Numbered from the stretch's first letter, positions 1-10,615 are shown. The stretch is DNA of 64,000 bases from Botryococcus braunii (GCA_002005505.1 KV908490.1:1-64000); one strand, 5' to 3'. Numbers and translations are program-made. Notes: a model not told the origin generated them from the sequence alone.

Positions 1-794
1 AGCTCACATATTGTCAAACAAGTTGATGTACGAGCATCCAGAATCAGGTGCAGCTTGCCCTTCCTGTTTGCTGCTACCCCCAACCCACTGCATACCTGTA
101 CCTTATCTTCAGCCACTTCACGTACTGCCCCTGTGTTAAGCAAATCCTCCAAGGACGTCTTCACAAACGCCTCATGCAGTTGCACAGACTTTCTATTAGC
201 AAACTGCACTTTCCCAGGTTTGTCCCCTTGGAGCAACTCCCTGGCCCTCTGCCCTTGCCCAGCTACTGTGCCCTTCAACAGTTCCCACACCTGCTGTCTT
301 CTTTGGCTATACCTAGGGTGGCCCTTCTGCGCTTCGGTGTCCACCCCTACCCATTCCACCTTGACCCCGTGCCTGAGCCATGACAGAATCTTAAGCTGCT
401 CTGCAGAGAGCGGTGCATCGCCCTGTTCCCACTTGAAATACTCCTCCCACGCCTTTATACGTCTATTTGGCACCCCTGCCACAAACTCATCGTCTTTTAG
501 TGCCCTGCCCCACTCCTGCGCTAGCGACCATGGGGTGCCTGGACCTGCTGGCTCCCCCACAGTACTGTTGCTCTCCTGCCAGGCCTCCAAAGCCTGACGT
601 ACTTCCTCCCACTTCACATCTATGCTTGGCCCAACCCTGTCACAACTTGCTATGAACCTTGTTGCTTGTGGCGCTTGACCTGCCTCACTGCCAGCCCCAC
701 CTTGTGGCTCTGTGGCTTCAGCCCAACCTGCCCCTTCCCATCCTGGCTCCCCCACCTCTAACTCTCCCGTTGACAAAAGCACCTCGTGCATGAT
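1..794 (-). CDS. Partial reverse-transcriptase-like polyprotein segment, truncated by window edge
   Basis: No stop occurs in this minus-strand frame from 794 to base 1 (264 codons; ATG at 791). The chain is acidic and Gly/Glu-rich, then becomes more ordered and ends in NRKGKLHLILDAR. This matches the finger motif at the start of many retroelement reverse transcriptases (basic-x-RLIxDxR), especially DIRS-like and related algal or protist RTs. Directly after DAR the expected hydrophobic continuation is visible in the neighbouring frame, so a one-base lesion or sequencing error probably sits near base 20-25. The catalytic YxDD region would lie outside the window. RT assignment rests on this single motif. 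Confidence 0.4.
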   Translation of the reverse strand, partial: MMHEVLLSTGELEVGEPGWEGAGWAEATEPQGGAGSEAGQAPQATRFIASCDRVGPSIDVKWEEVRQALEAWQESNSTVGEPAGPGTPWSLAQEWGRALKDDEFVAGVPNRRIKAWEEYFKWEQGDAPLSAEQLKILSWLRHGVKVEWVGVDTEAQKGHPRYSQRRQQVWELLKGTVAGQGQRARELLQGDKPGKVQFANRKSVQLHEAFVKTSLEDLLNTGAVREVAEDKVQVCSGLGVAANRKGKLHLILDARTSTCLTICE

Positions 795-1216
795 TTAATT
801 TCTATGCACCCACCCCTTTCCCTTGTGATCCTGCAGATGTGTGAACATGCAGAACTTTTCTCCTGCAATGGCATTGCATATCCCATCCAACCACCAGCCT
901 CTGCAGCAGTCCTTAGGCGCCTGCCTTGCCCCAGGATAATGTGTGAGATCAAAACCCCCATTTTGCAGCTGCTTCCTCTTGGGGATCCCCGCGCCCCCGC
1001 GCCCCTGACCGCCCGGAGGTCCGTAGTTGGGTGCAGCCGCTGCACGTTGCTGAAGACTCGTCGTCAGGACCGTGACTTGTGCACTTGCTTTCTCCTCCAG
1101 ATGCACACAGTGTGCCTTTTCTTGCAAGACAGCATAATCCAGCTGCCACCGCTCCGCGAACAGGTAGTCCAGCAGCCCTTTTATCTTCCCCGCCTGCACC
1201 CGGTGCCTCTCTTGCA
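795..1216 (-). CDS. Putative exon with coiled segment and CCCH-like zinc finger
   Basis: The minus-strand frame is open from about 1216, where a TGTAG acceptor-like site precedes it, to a TAA at 797-795. The first half is a Gln/Glu/Leu-rich heptad-like stretch; the second has a basic Gly-rich linker followed by cysteines and histidine spaced C-x8-C-x8-C-x3-H (CRGWWLDGIC through FCMFTH), resembling a CCCH zinc finger with looser spacing. The frame after the stop is the SAME frame and stays open to the window edge (1-794), so the TAA is either one nonsense mutation in a longer chain or a readthrough boundary of the kind some retroelements place between gag-like and pol-like products. Exact acceptor uncertain. 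Confidence 0.4.
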
Positions 1217-2030
1217 CTACATATGGTTCCTTTCACCATGTTTGCCCCTGGGGCAATCCGACTTTTCCTCCCGAATAGGCCCTGGCGTCCCCAGCGCCAA
1301 CTATCTCTCCCGATCGCCGGCTGCCCGAACCCTTGGCCCTCCTTTTGGCCGTGCAAGCTTTACAACCTTGTTCCCCTTACCTCTGACAAGAGTTAGGTAT
1401 CTCTTTCACAGCCTAAAGCTCACGCTTGTGGTTCCCCCTTCTTGCCCCGCCTGACTCCCCTTCCCCTGCCTTGACCTGTGTGCTCTCTCCCTCCCTGGAT
1501 GCTACCTGCATGCGTCCTGGTCCCCTACAGCCCTCACTTGATAGCTGCTGCCTCTTTCTGACGACCCTCCACGCCCCTGCGTGACTCACCCGGTAAGCCC
1601 TATGGCCCTCCACTCTCCCCCAGCCTTGCCTGCTTAGCCAGCTAAGCCTCACTACAGTGCTCTCAGCTGCAGCTCGCTCGCAACGAGCTGACCAAAGCAT
1701 GCCCATGAAAGAATCACTTTTCAGTGCCGTTCTGCGCATTCAAATCCTACGTTGCGTTGCCCTGCCCAGCTTGCCCTGCCTTTACCACAGCCCAACAAAC
1801 TGCACAGGCAGGTCTTACAGCCATATGCCACATGCCCTAGTCTCTGTCGCCTGACTCCCCAGGCCCTGTTCTTGGCTTTCACATGGCATGAGACCTGCTA
1901 GGAAAAACATGCCTTGGGCGCAACGCCCCCCCTGACTGCGTTCCCCACCTTGCGCTTCACTGCTGCCAGCACTCAACTTGCCTAGCACTCTGGCCTATAT
2001 GCAACTTGATAAGTCCGGTCGTGCGCTTAC
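1217..2030. other. Interval without supported gene
   Basis: Lies between the exon-like segments ending at 2031 and beginning at 1216 on the minus strand. ORFs here are short and of biased composition. Most simply an intron of the minus-strand unit or decayed coding sequence. Confidence 0.3.
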
Positions 2031-2339
2031 CTTTTCCCTGGCCTGTAGTTTCTTTGCCTCTGAGTCGCTGGACTCGATGGAGATGTTTGCGTAGTTCTTG
2101 TTCTGCAACTGTTTGTCCAGCCGCAGCTCATGTGCTGCTACTTCCAGCGCCCTCTTGTAGAAATCCCTGGCACCTCTGCCGGTTTGGTTGTAGTCCTTTC
2201 TGCAGTCTTCCCTGAGTTCTGTAGCTCGCCTGGCAAGATCCTGCCAATCATCCTCGTGCTTGCCTCTGGTGGCTGCTGCCACCCTATGTGCCATGGCCCT
2301 GACCTTTTCCCTGGCGCTGCCCTGCTCCCAGGCGACCAT
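2031..2339 (-). CDS. Putative internal exon, helical charged protein segment
   Basis: The frame is open on the minus strand from an ATG at 2339 (preceded by an in-frame TGA, so either a true start or an acceptor lies nearby) for 103 codons to AAG followed by the donor GTAAGCGC at 2030, again phase 0. The peptide is rich in Arg, Glu, Ala and Lys (WQDLARRATELREDCRKD), typical of a coiled or helical region, and I recognise no family. The same donor signature and orientation as the exon ending at 3483 suggest one spliced unit. The acceptor cannot be fixed by eye. Confidence 0.35.
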
Positions 2340-3482
2340 CCCTCAGCTCCCGTGCATCCCATATCAAATGTCAGCCTCTTGCTGGCCCCATATGATATCC
2401 CATGCACCAAGACTGTACCTTATTTTCCCTTGTACCTTATGTCAGCAACGTGGCCCCTTCCCTTTGGCCTGCTAGCCTTGCCCCCTTCCCACTTAATGCT
2501 GTCTCCTATCCCACAGCATGTTAACCTCCCTGGTGCTATTGTTTCCATTGCTTTTTGGGGTCTCTGCCTACCTGACACCTTCCCCTTAAGGGTCTGCTGT
2601 GATACCCCCACCTCCAAGCTCCCTCCCTTCCTCCTGTTGGTCTCTTTCCCCTGATCCCTTCCTTTTCCAACAAGGATACCACCTTCCCCAGCATGCTCCC
2701 ATCTCCCTGTGGCGGCACCCTTCATGCAAAATTACTGTACCTTATCTTTTGCTGTACCTTATGCGAGCCCCCTTGCCCTGGCACCCTGGCCCTGGCCTCC
2801 CGGCTCTCACCCTCCTGGCCCCTGCCTCCTGGCCCCCAGGCACAGGCCCCCTGGCCCTCCAGCACTGGCCCCCTTGGCCCATGCCTCTCTGGCCTCCCGG
2901 CCCTGGCCCCCTTGCCCCCTTGGCTCTGCCCTTGGCCCCTGGCCTGCCCCCCCCCCCTTGTGCGTTTGACTAATGCCTGTTGCCCTCCGGTCTCCAACCG
3001 CCTTAAAAGGCCTACCCATATTCCCCTGAATTGCCCTGGCCTTCTTGCCTGTATTCCAGTTATTCCCACAGGTAGCCTTGCTCTTGCCAGCCTCCAGGTA
3101 ACCTTGTCCCCCTCCCCCTCGGGCTTATGACACCCCGCCTTTCCTCTCTTCAAAGGGATTTGGCCTCCAACCGGCACCCCAGCTTCTTTGACCATGGCCT
3201 ACGTTAGACACCTCAGTCTCCCAGTCCTGCCAGCCCTATATCCCTTGGCCTGACCTTCATTTCTCAGTTCCAGCACCCCAATGTGCAACGTAGCCGTGAC
3301 TATGCGCTTTTGTTGCCTTTGAGCCTGCTGTTGCCCTTAGTTAGTCCACAGGGTTAGTACATATTTCCTGATTTAAGTTTACTGCACTGCGAGACTTGCC
3401 ACGTGCTGCCTACTGCAGCTTGCAACACAATCGTTCTTGCATGAACCCTCCTATTTTGCGATAATGTTAAATAACTTCTTAC
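2340..3482. other. Pyrimidine-rich, non-coding-looking interval
   Basis: Between two exon-like segments. Plus strand strongly C/T-rich with no convincing ORF; consistent with intron sequence of the minus-strand unit. Contains two pairs of the GTACCTTAT motif (2415-2423 and 2432-2440; 2737-2745 and 2754-2762) that recurs in copia LTRs of this window, and the GGCCCC-type minisatellite described separately. Confidence 0.35.
2770..2960. repeat. CCCTGGCC-type GC-rich minisatellite
   Basis: Irregular tandem array of short CCTGGCCC / CTCCCGGC units, ending in a run of ten C residues near 2947-2956. The proline/glycine-rich ORFs that cross it on both strands are products of the repeat, not genes. 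Confidence 0.7.
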
Positions 3483-4145
3483 CTTGTGACTCTCCGCCGC
3501 CTGTTCAGCACGAGTCAGCAACCTGCTACGATCTTCGTCCAAACTGGCAAGCTCGGACGAAGAGAAGCTGCCCGAGGAGTTCCTGCGTCTCATGCTGTGT
3601 TTCTTTGTTTTCCTTTGTAATTTGTTTACCTGTTTCAACGTTTCTTTTGTAGGCGGCGACGCGACTGCCCTGTTGGTTACTTGCTCCCCGTGGCTGGCCC
3701 ACTCTTTAGGTACTGGCTCTATTCTGTTCACGAACACCCTGTCTAGCCTGTTGAAAACTTCAGATGGGGCTAACCAAACCCTTAGAGGATTAAACTTGGG
3801 TGCAGCTGACGGATTACTTAGAACTGAGCTCGAATAGGGCGAGTTTGGACTGAATAACGATGTGTGCACCCTAAACACGACCTGTTTGGTGTCCCCTGGG
3901 GACCCGGTAGCCGTCTTAGCTATCACCTTAACAAAGTGCTCCTCATTCAACTCTTCGAGACCGCCATAACATATGACGGCGACCTCGTAGAGTTTGTGAG
4001 GATCTGCTTCCTTTCCTATTAGAGCGAAACCACATGACTTTCCGGACTGAGCTTTAGCTCGAAAGTCGTCCGGTGGATCGACGTTAGCTGCCCAAGCTTC
4101 GAAAAGGGGTAACATATCTCTTACCGCCCCAGCACCTGACGCCAT
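3483..4145 (-). CDS. Putative first coding exon of an unrecognised minus-strand gene
   Basis: Open for 221 codons from the ATG at 4145 (begins MASGAGAVRDMLPLFEAW) to an AAG that abuts a good splice donor, GTAAGAAG, at 3482. The frame beyond the donor continues only briefly to a stop at 3354, so I place the exon end at 3483, phase 0. The protein starts with a globular-looking segment (CGFALIGKEADPHKLYEVAVICYGG in the first 65 residues, shown here only as a landmark), then a basic Ser/Arg/Lys stretch around residues 165-190 (KKHSMRRRNSSGSFSSSE), then a charged helix-like end. I do not recognise the family. Its orientation matches the exon-like segments at 2031-2339 and 1-1216, so it may be the 5' end of the same transcript, ending in a reverse-transcriptase-like domain. 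Alternatives: a host gene fragment, or ORF1 of a retroelement. Confidence 0.45.
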
Positions 4146-4670
4146 GCTGAGGAATAACAAATACAAACTGCTCCTGCCCAAGCCAGTGGTGTCGGCCACC
4201 AACACCAATAAAGGTGCGATGAGCCGTCCGTCACCAGGGTATACTCAGTCAAGCTAGTGAAACACCGCTCCTGTCTCTCCAGATTGAAGCCACTGCCCTT
4301 GACCAAGCTTGGTAGCCTTAATGCTTTCGTTCACCCGTTGTTTCCCCTGAAATATCTCAGATCATTCATCCGCGATCTGGAGTCACGTGCTTGTTCCCTT
4401 TAGTCACCCCCCCTGAGGGGTTTACTAGCCCTCTCGTAGCAATGGTATTTGTTTTTAAGTACGATCGGTTATTTTACGAATGAGTCGACGAGGCCGATCG
4501 ACAAGGCGTAGAAGTTTTTCTGTCCATAAGTGTCGACGGAGCTGATCGACTGGGCCGATCGACGCGGCATATAGCATTCTGGCAAGTAGTATTCTGTTAA
4601 TAGGAATCTGTTTTGCACGGAACAACGATTCTAGGTTGATAAAGGGGTAGAGACAGAGTCGTATCCTCAG

Positions 4671-4919
4671 ACATTCGATTGCTGTCTCCGGTGCCTCAAG
4701 TCGGACCTCTGTATTTCCGTTTGGCACCGTCCTTTGCCTGCATTAACTCAGCTGTCGCTTGCTATGCAGGTGTGTTTAGTTGTTTCGAGCTTTATTGTAT
4801 AGTTTGATATATGTAATGGACATTTGATTGCTATCTCCGGTGCCTCAAGTCGGACCTCTGTATTTCCGTTTGGCACCGTCCTTTGCCTGCATTAACTCTG
4901 CTGTCGCTTGCTATGCAGG
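4671..4919 (+). repeat. 100-bp direct duplication, period 149 bp
   Basis: Unit 1 is 4671-4770 and unit 2 is 4820-4919, differing at only a few bases. Each ends in a pyrimidine-rich tract and CTATGCAGG, which looks like a 3' splice site. May be a duplicated LTR/leader module of Copia-1. Confidence 0.75.
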
Positions 4920-4965
4920 AATCCTGAAACTGTTTTTGATCAAATTGACATCAAATAATCGAATA

Positions 4966-4978
4966 TGGTATCGGCGAC
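4966..4978 (+). other. Primer-binding-site-like sequence of Copia-1
   Basis: TGGTATCGGCGAC, nearly identical to the primer site just inside the LTRs of the gypsy elements here (TGGTATCGGCGAG). It begins TGG, as expected for pairing with a tRNA 3' CCA end, and lies 340 bp before the gag ATG. Unlike the other copia elements of the window it is not the half-tRNA type. Confidence 0.5.
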
Positions 4979-5317
4979 ACCGTTTGGTGTCGATACTGGT
5001 CACTGCTCCCGCCAGCAGCGAGGAGAATAATACGCATACAACTATTTGCAAGCTTCAGCAAGTCTCCAGAAATTCACGCCCATTTCTCTGCTTTCAACGA
5101 AGTTGTTTGTAGTGTCTTGGGTTAAACCGATCGGGTGGAACTTCGGGTTGCTGGATTGTCTCGCTGGAAAGGCACTTGTGTTGATCCAGTAGTGAGAGAC
5201 AATTGGATGTATTGGCTGTTGGGATCTGGTGGTTGTGGAATATCTATTTAAAGTGCAAGCAAGTTTGTTTTCCTTTTTATCTTTCTTTGCCAGTTGCCCG
5301 TCAAGGCTTCTGGAATA

Positions 5318-7148
5318 ATGTCACAGACAGAATCACAAGATGAAGGATTCAATGTCAGTATTGAGATAGAACCTGCCAGCCCAATGGGCAGGAATGTCTT
5401 TAGGAATCCTACCTATGATGCAGAAGCAGTCACTGATGATTCTGTGTCACATGTTACAGGGGTCCTCAATGGAATGCAGCAGCAAACTGATGAGGGTCTA
5501 CAAAGACCACAGGGAGACTCAGAATGGGAAGCATGGGGATATGATCCACCGACTCAAAACATACCTTTAAACCCTGCTTTCTCAAGACGAGACAACCTTG
5601 GTACCTTTGTACCTGTTCAGCAAGCTGCTGCATCTCCTGCCCCTATGTCTTCTAGAGTGCTAGGCTTTCAAACAAATTTGCCTGCCTCTAGACCTGTCTT
5701 AAGCCCTTTGTTTGGGATACCTAGGACTGCAGTCAGGATGCCAGTGAGGCCTACACACTTACCTGTACCTAGTGCACCACTGGCAGGTGCACCAGTCAAT
5801 GTTTCCTCATTCATGACAAGTGTACCACACACAGGTATTATGCTGCTTTCAGGAAACATAAATCAGCCAAGTACAGCATCAGGTACTACAGTAGTGCATG
5901 TTCCCTTGGCAACTGGTGGCATAATGCCAATCAGTTTGCCCATATCCACAGTCTTAAACTCTATTGCACCAACTGTTCAAAGTGTGAGTGCTACACAAGG
6001 AACTGCTGCACAGTCAACGACACATGTGTCTGCCCCACCTCCTCCACCTCCACCAGGTGGTGGACCTCCTTATAGTGGTCCACCAGGAGGTGGTGGTTGG
6101 CCTCCAAATCCACCAGGGGGTTCCTCCTCAGGCCCTCCCTGGTTTAGTGGTGTACCTGGCAGTTGGGGTATGGTGAATTTCAACCCCTATGGTTACAGTG
6201 GGTATCCCTTCATGAAGTTCAATCCACCCTCTCAAAGGCTTACTCCAAAGTTAGAGCCCCTGAAACTTAATGATGATAAATGGTCATATGGTCTAGATAT
6301 GTTCATGCAATGCTTATAGAGATGGGGGTAGAATACATATTCTTCATGACATGCGAGGACATTTAGATGATTATAAGGCCCAGAGCATTATAACACAGTC
6401 TTGTTCAGAGGAGTATCAAATACAAATCTCTGATCATTTGTCTGCCTACTCTATGTGGGACTACTTGATGGCCTTATTTGTTACAAAAGCAAATGGCAAA
6501 ATCATATCCCTCCAGGGACAGTCCCGCACTTTCAAGATGCATACAAATGAGAAACCTTCCTCATATGTGTTAAGGGGTAGAAAAATAGCCAACACAATTA
6601 AAAGCTTAGGACATGAGTTCAGTGACCTCTCACTCTGCACTATGCTTTTAAATGGACTCCCTGAGGAGTATAATATACATAAGCAGGTTCAACAATCTGT
6701 TATAGTGTCCAATCCTGATGTGAATCTGCTACAACACTCTTTAGAGGTGGCACATATGCAGATAGTGAATAAGAAACTCCAAACCCCACCACCTAAAACC
6801 AACACCTTTAACCAGAAGTCCTCTCCTGGTCAAGGGTACAACCCTAAGTATAAGGCACCAAATTCTCCTACTTCAAATGCTGTAGAGAAAGGTGCTAATC
6901 AAGGTGGTGGTGGGCAGAGTGGTAAAACAGCCTTCCAACAGATAGGGAGGCCTTTTGCAGGTTTATTTTGCAGGTACTGCAAGCAGGATGGACACAGCAT
7001 AGAGACCTGCCCAAAGTTGGAGGGGAAGAGAGTTAGCTTTGCCTCTCCACCAAAGCAGAGCCAATGCACACAGCTATATACAGTTTGCTCTGAACCCTAT
7101 TTCTGGTTGGCTGATAGATTCTGGTTCAACAGATCATATTTCCCCTGA
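5318..7148 (+). pseudogene. gag: Copia-1 gag with CCHC zinc knuckle
   Basis: Begins at ATG 5318 (MSQTESQDEG), preferred over an upstream TTG-type start. First part is acidic, then Pro/Gly-rich (PPPPPPPGGG near residue 250), followed by the copia gag core. A frameshift near 6310 ends the first frame at 6319; the matching core continues in the next frame (GRIHILHDMRGHLDDYK). The nucleocapsid knuckle CRYCKQDGHSIETC at about 6970-7011 fits C-x2-C-x4-H-x4-C and would bind packaged RNA. A second frameshift near 7090 moves translation to the protease frame. Confidence 0.8.
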
Positions 7149-9391
7149 ATGTGAGAATATGATGAATTATGTCAAGTATGATAAACCAGATATCCTAATA
7201 GTAGGAAATGGTGGTAGGGAGGAAATCATTGGTGAGGGTACTGTGCAGGTCTTCCTGGAAACAGGAAACTCTCTTTACCTGTACAATGTTAAACATGTAC
7301 CCTCAGCTAAAAAGCGTTTATTGTCTGTAGGGAAGGCCTATCATGATGGGTTAGATGTTCATATAAATGGCATTTACTGTCACCTTACAGATTCAAATGG
7401 TGATCTTGTGGGCATTGCTGAACATGTATACCCTTATCAGTGGCTCACAGACCTTTCTATACAAAACAGTGTTCCCCTACCAGTGCCAAATGAAAAGACA
7501 CAGTGCAACCATACAAAGGTGGATGTAGATCTGGTAAACATATGGCATCAGCGTTTTGGTCATCTCTCCGCTCAAAATTTGCAAAGGTTGAGCAGGGAGA
7601 AAATGGTAGACGGCTTAAAACTCCCCTCAGGTGACCTATCCAAGTGCATTGGTCATCAAGGTACTTGCGATGCCTGTATGCATGGGAGGCAGACAGCCTC
7701 ACCATTTGAATCAACCCAAAATACTTGTTCAAAACCTCTTGAAGTCATTCACATGGACGTTATGGGCCCCATAGATCCTGAAACTCCGGAAGGATACAAG
7801 TATGCTCTTGTCATTTTGGATGAGTTCACAGAGTACTCATTTGTTGTTCTGATTAAATCTAAGAGGGATGCAGCAAAAGAAGCTACATACATTCTCACAG
7901 CTTTGCAAAACCAGCAAGACTATAAAGTACAATTCATCAGAACAGATAATGGTACTGAGTTCAATGGGTTGTTCAAATTCTGTAGGGAGCATGGGGCAGT
8001 TCACCAGAAGACTGCCCCATATGCACATCAGCAGAACGGGAAAATAGAGAGGCTCAACGGTACGCTACAGGAGAAAGCAAGGTGTTTGCTAGTTGCCTCA
8101 GGTTTATCATCTGAAAACTGGGGTGAAGCTCTTCTTACTTCAAATTATGTTAGAATTATGTCGCCTGTTAAGCACTTGAGCAAAACCCCATTTCAAATGA
8201 TGCATGGAAAGGCTCCCAATGTTTCACATCTCAGAATCTTAAGCTCCAAATGTTTTCTCCTTCTTCCTAAGTCAAAGAGGGGAGGGAAATTTGAGCCTGT
8301 CAGTGCTGAGGGTATTTTTGTAGGTTATGATGGCCTTAGCAAGAACTACAAAGTTCTTGTTGATGGAAAGATTGATGTTTACTGCAGAGAATATGTCAAA
8401 TTCTCTGAACATGCTGTTCATGATCTGCCTGAAGCATTGGCTTAAGACGATGAGGATGACACTTGCCCATCGCTAGTGAGTGTCTCTGATTCTGACTCAG
8501 AAGATGGTCATTCTGATGATGGTGATACCACTGAGCAAATGCCTGATGTCTCTTCTGCATTAGATATCCCAGAAATTAGCTTAGAGCTAGATCAGGGTAC
8601 TACACTAGTTAGTGTTGGAAAGCAAACGGGAAAGGATCAGGATCACTTTGGTCTTGATCCTAGTGGGACTAAGCATGGTAAAAGTGCAGCCGCGGGAAGT
8701 ACGGACGCTTTAGATCCAGAACCCCGTTACACAAGTGCTGCAAGTCCGCGCCCACTTAAAGGTGTTCCACAAGCGACTATCCATGAAATGAGTGGGGGGA
8801 GTGTCCCAGACCCCCAATTAGAACCTGGAGTAGACGAGGATGTGGTCCCTAAGCCTCCAGCAGGTGGTTTCAGTAGTAAGTATCTAGTTAGGAACAGGAA
8901 AAATGCAGAAACACATCCCTGGTGGTCTGGTGCACACACTACAGAAACCCAAACCTCTTTCCTTGGATATGTTCAAGTCCAAAAAGACACAATATATGTT
9001 GAACCTGTCACCTACTTTCAAGCTATCAACTCTCTTGAATCTGAAAAATGGTTGGATGCCATGAAAGATGAAATGCAGTCTCTCTCTGCTCTTGGCACCT
9101 GGACATATGTGGAAGGTTCAGATGCACAACGCAAAAAGGCCCTCCCTGTCAAATGGGTCTACAAAATAAAACTCACTGAAACAGGGGAGGTGGATAGATT
9201 TAAAGCAAGACTGGTAGCAAAGGGTTTCAAACAGATATATGGCATAGATTACACTGAAGTCTATGCCCCTGTGTCTAAACACACCACACTAAGGTACCTG
9301 TTGGCGAAGGCTGTGAACAGGGACATGCATGTGCATCAGATGGACGTAAGCACAGCCTTCCTACATGGGAAATTAGCAGAGGAAATTTATG
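7090..9391 (+). pseudogene. pol: Copia-1 pol: protease, integrase, partial reverse transcriptase
   Basis: Protease active site WLIDSGSTDHIS at about 7107-7143; GAG-pre-integrase zinc region (WHQRFGHL then CIGHQGTCDACMHGR) near 7540-7690; integrase DDE residues in HMDVMGP, RTDNGTEFN and QQNGKIERLN (7750-8060). A TAA at 8443-8445 interrupts the same frame between integrase and the acidic linker (SDSDSEDGHSDDGD). RT begins near 9020 with KWVYKIK, RFKARLVAKGF and HQMDVSTAFLHGKL, then ends at 9391 before the YVDD catalytic motif. Cannot make a working polymerase. Confidence 0.9.
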
Positions 9392-10399
9392 CCTCACGAT
9401 AGTTACTTGATCTCACTCCTGCAGGACTAGCAAGGCAAGCACGTAGAAAAGCAATACTGGCAGGTTCACTGGCATCCCCTCCTGAATCCGCGGTACGGAA
9501 CACACATGAAGGCATCTCCCCACTGGGTTCTGCCCCATCTTGCTCATGCAAAATGTCTCTAACAATCCTGGCAGATCCTGCCCATGGATTATCTGAGCTC
9601 TGCCTTGTGGCAGATGGCAGATTATCAAAGAATGGAACCTTGCCTCTGGATCTCATCTGACCCACTACTCTCCGTGCTTCCTGACTCCCGCTCTCATCTT
9701 CTCTCACAGCAGCAGCAGTTATCATCTCTTCATGTTCACATACCATCTCAGAATGGTCCACTGCGTCATGCACGTTGCTAACTCGAAGTCGAGTTTCACG
9801 ATCAGATTCACATTTTGCATTGGCAAGCCTCCCTACAGCCTCATCACGTACATGCATTGCAACAGCATTGTCATCGCTACACTGATCAACAGCACTCGAG
9901 TCACCCTCCACTGCAGAGTCAGTGTCACCTCCAGTACCCCTCCCAGTACATTCAGCTTCCCCTGCTTCCCCTACGTCTCCTGCTTCCCCTGGTTCCCTGG
10001 ACGTTGTAATCCCCCCTTCTTCTGTACTGGTGTCATCCTGTACAGTGACGGTGGTAGGAGCTTCATCAGCAGCTTCGATCCCAGTCTGCTCTGTGATGTC
10101 ACCAGACTTGGGTTGCTCTTTACGAGCATTTCGTTGCTGCAGACGCTCTGCACGTGTCAAAGCTCCAGGCTGCAGCTGGAAACGTGCCGTACCACCAGGC
10201 CAGGGGAATGCGCCCGGGGTGCGTGAAGTTGAAGACTTGGCCAGTGGTACTGCCATGAGTCTCAGTCGGGCTATGGTGCGATTCCCTCCACTGGTGGTTG
10301 GTGCAGAGGTCCCATGCCTGGTAGCAGCATGCATGCGCCTGGGCACCTCACTGACTCCAGGTGATTGGCTTGAGGATGCTGGACTAGGTGCAGTGGAGC
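9392..10399 (-). pseudogene. pol: Copia-2 linker between integrase and RT, truncated before RT
   Basis: Runs from the Gypsy-A target site (10400-10404) to a stop beside the junction at 9391. Contains the Pro/Ser-rich and then acidic Glu/Asp/Val-rich linker found at 59084-60090 in Copia-7, with over 90 percent identity by eye, up to SNYREA, the segment that leads into the RT. Relative to Copia-7 about 18-21 bases are deleted just before SNYREA (FSKIPVP-type residues missing), and everything after REA is lost. The linker has no known enzymatic motif. Confidence 0.8.
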
Positions 10400-10404
10400 C
10401 AGGA
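10400..10404 (+). repeat. Target-site duplication CAGGA of Gypsy-A (left copy)
   Basis: CAGGA here and at 16796-16800 flank the two LTRs exactly, proving a single insertion event into the Copia-2 linker. Confidence 0.95.
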
Positions 10405-10599
10405 TGTAACGGCAGGAAGCTGCCAGGTCCAATGCCAGGATTTCAGGCAGGAAGCTGCCGGGTCCTGAAATGAAGGCTCTGGAAAGTGGCACGCGTCTTG
10501 GCGTCGAAGGAAGTCCCGGTGCTGACTGGCTTGTAACAGATTCCGCTGAATGCTCTAACCTGACTGGGGTCTCTCGCTCTCTCTCCCTTTGCCACTATA
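10405..10599 (+). repeat. Gypsy-A 5' LTR
   Basis: Starts TGTAACGG and ends CCACTATA. Contains a direct repeat of GGCAGGAAGCTGCC and a CT-rich 3' end. Followed by AGG and the primer site. Confidence 0.95.
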
Positions 10600-10602
10600 A
10601 GG

Positions 10603-10615
10603 TGGTATCGGCGAG
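10603..10615 (+). other. Gypsy-A primer-binding site
   Basis: TGGTATCGGCGAG three bases after the 5' LTR, the expected place for pairing with a tRNA 3' end. Which tRNA ends in the complement (CTCGCCGATACCA) cannot be told here. Confidence 0.8.

Larger units (their letters stand above)
4146..5317. other. Upstream region of Copia-1: probable degenerate 5' LTR plus leader
   Basis: No supported gene. The GC-rich style of the left end changes near 4440 to AT-richer sequence with repeated GTCGAC / CCGATCGAC blocks (4483-4575), then a 100-bp direct duplication (4671-4770 and 4820-4919), then a primer-site-like TGGTATCGGCGAC at 4966. By position this should contain the 5' LTR and leader of Copia-1, but the 3' LTR is missing from the window, so LTR ends cannot be verified. 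Confidence 0.4.
4966..9391 (+). mobile_element. Copia-1: decayed Ty1/copia element, 3' part missing
   Basis: Domain order gag, CCHC knuckle, aspartic protease, GAG-pre-integrase zinc region, integrase, reverse transcriptase is that of Ty1/copia. It stops in the first third of RT at 9391, where sequence jumps to the inverted Copia-2. RNase H, polypurine tract and 3' LTR are absent. Two frameshifts and one nonsense codon mark it as dead. AT-richer than its neighbours and with a different primer site, so a separate lineage. Confidence 0.85.

Noticed and set aside
48..655. Plus-strand Ser/Pro/Cys-rich ORFs at the left end
   Set aside because: Shadow frames of the minus-strand RT-like chain, which has the recognisable motif and no stop over 264 codons.
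2599..3195. Pro/Gly-rich ORFs on both strands
   Set aside because: Encoded by the GC-rich minisatellite; composition only.
4455..4727. 90-codon minus-strand ORF near the Copia-1 leader
   Set aside because: No family resemblance and overlaps the duplicated LTR/leader module.
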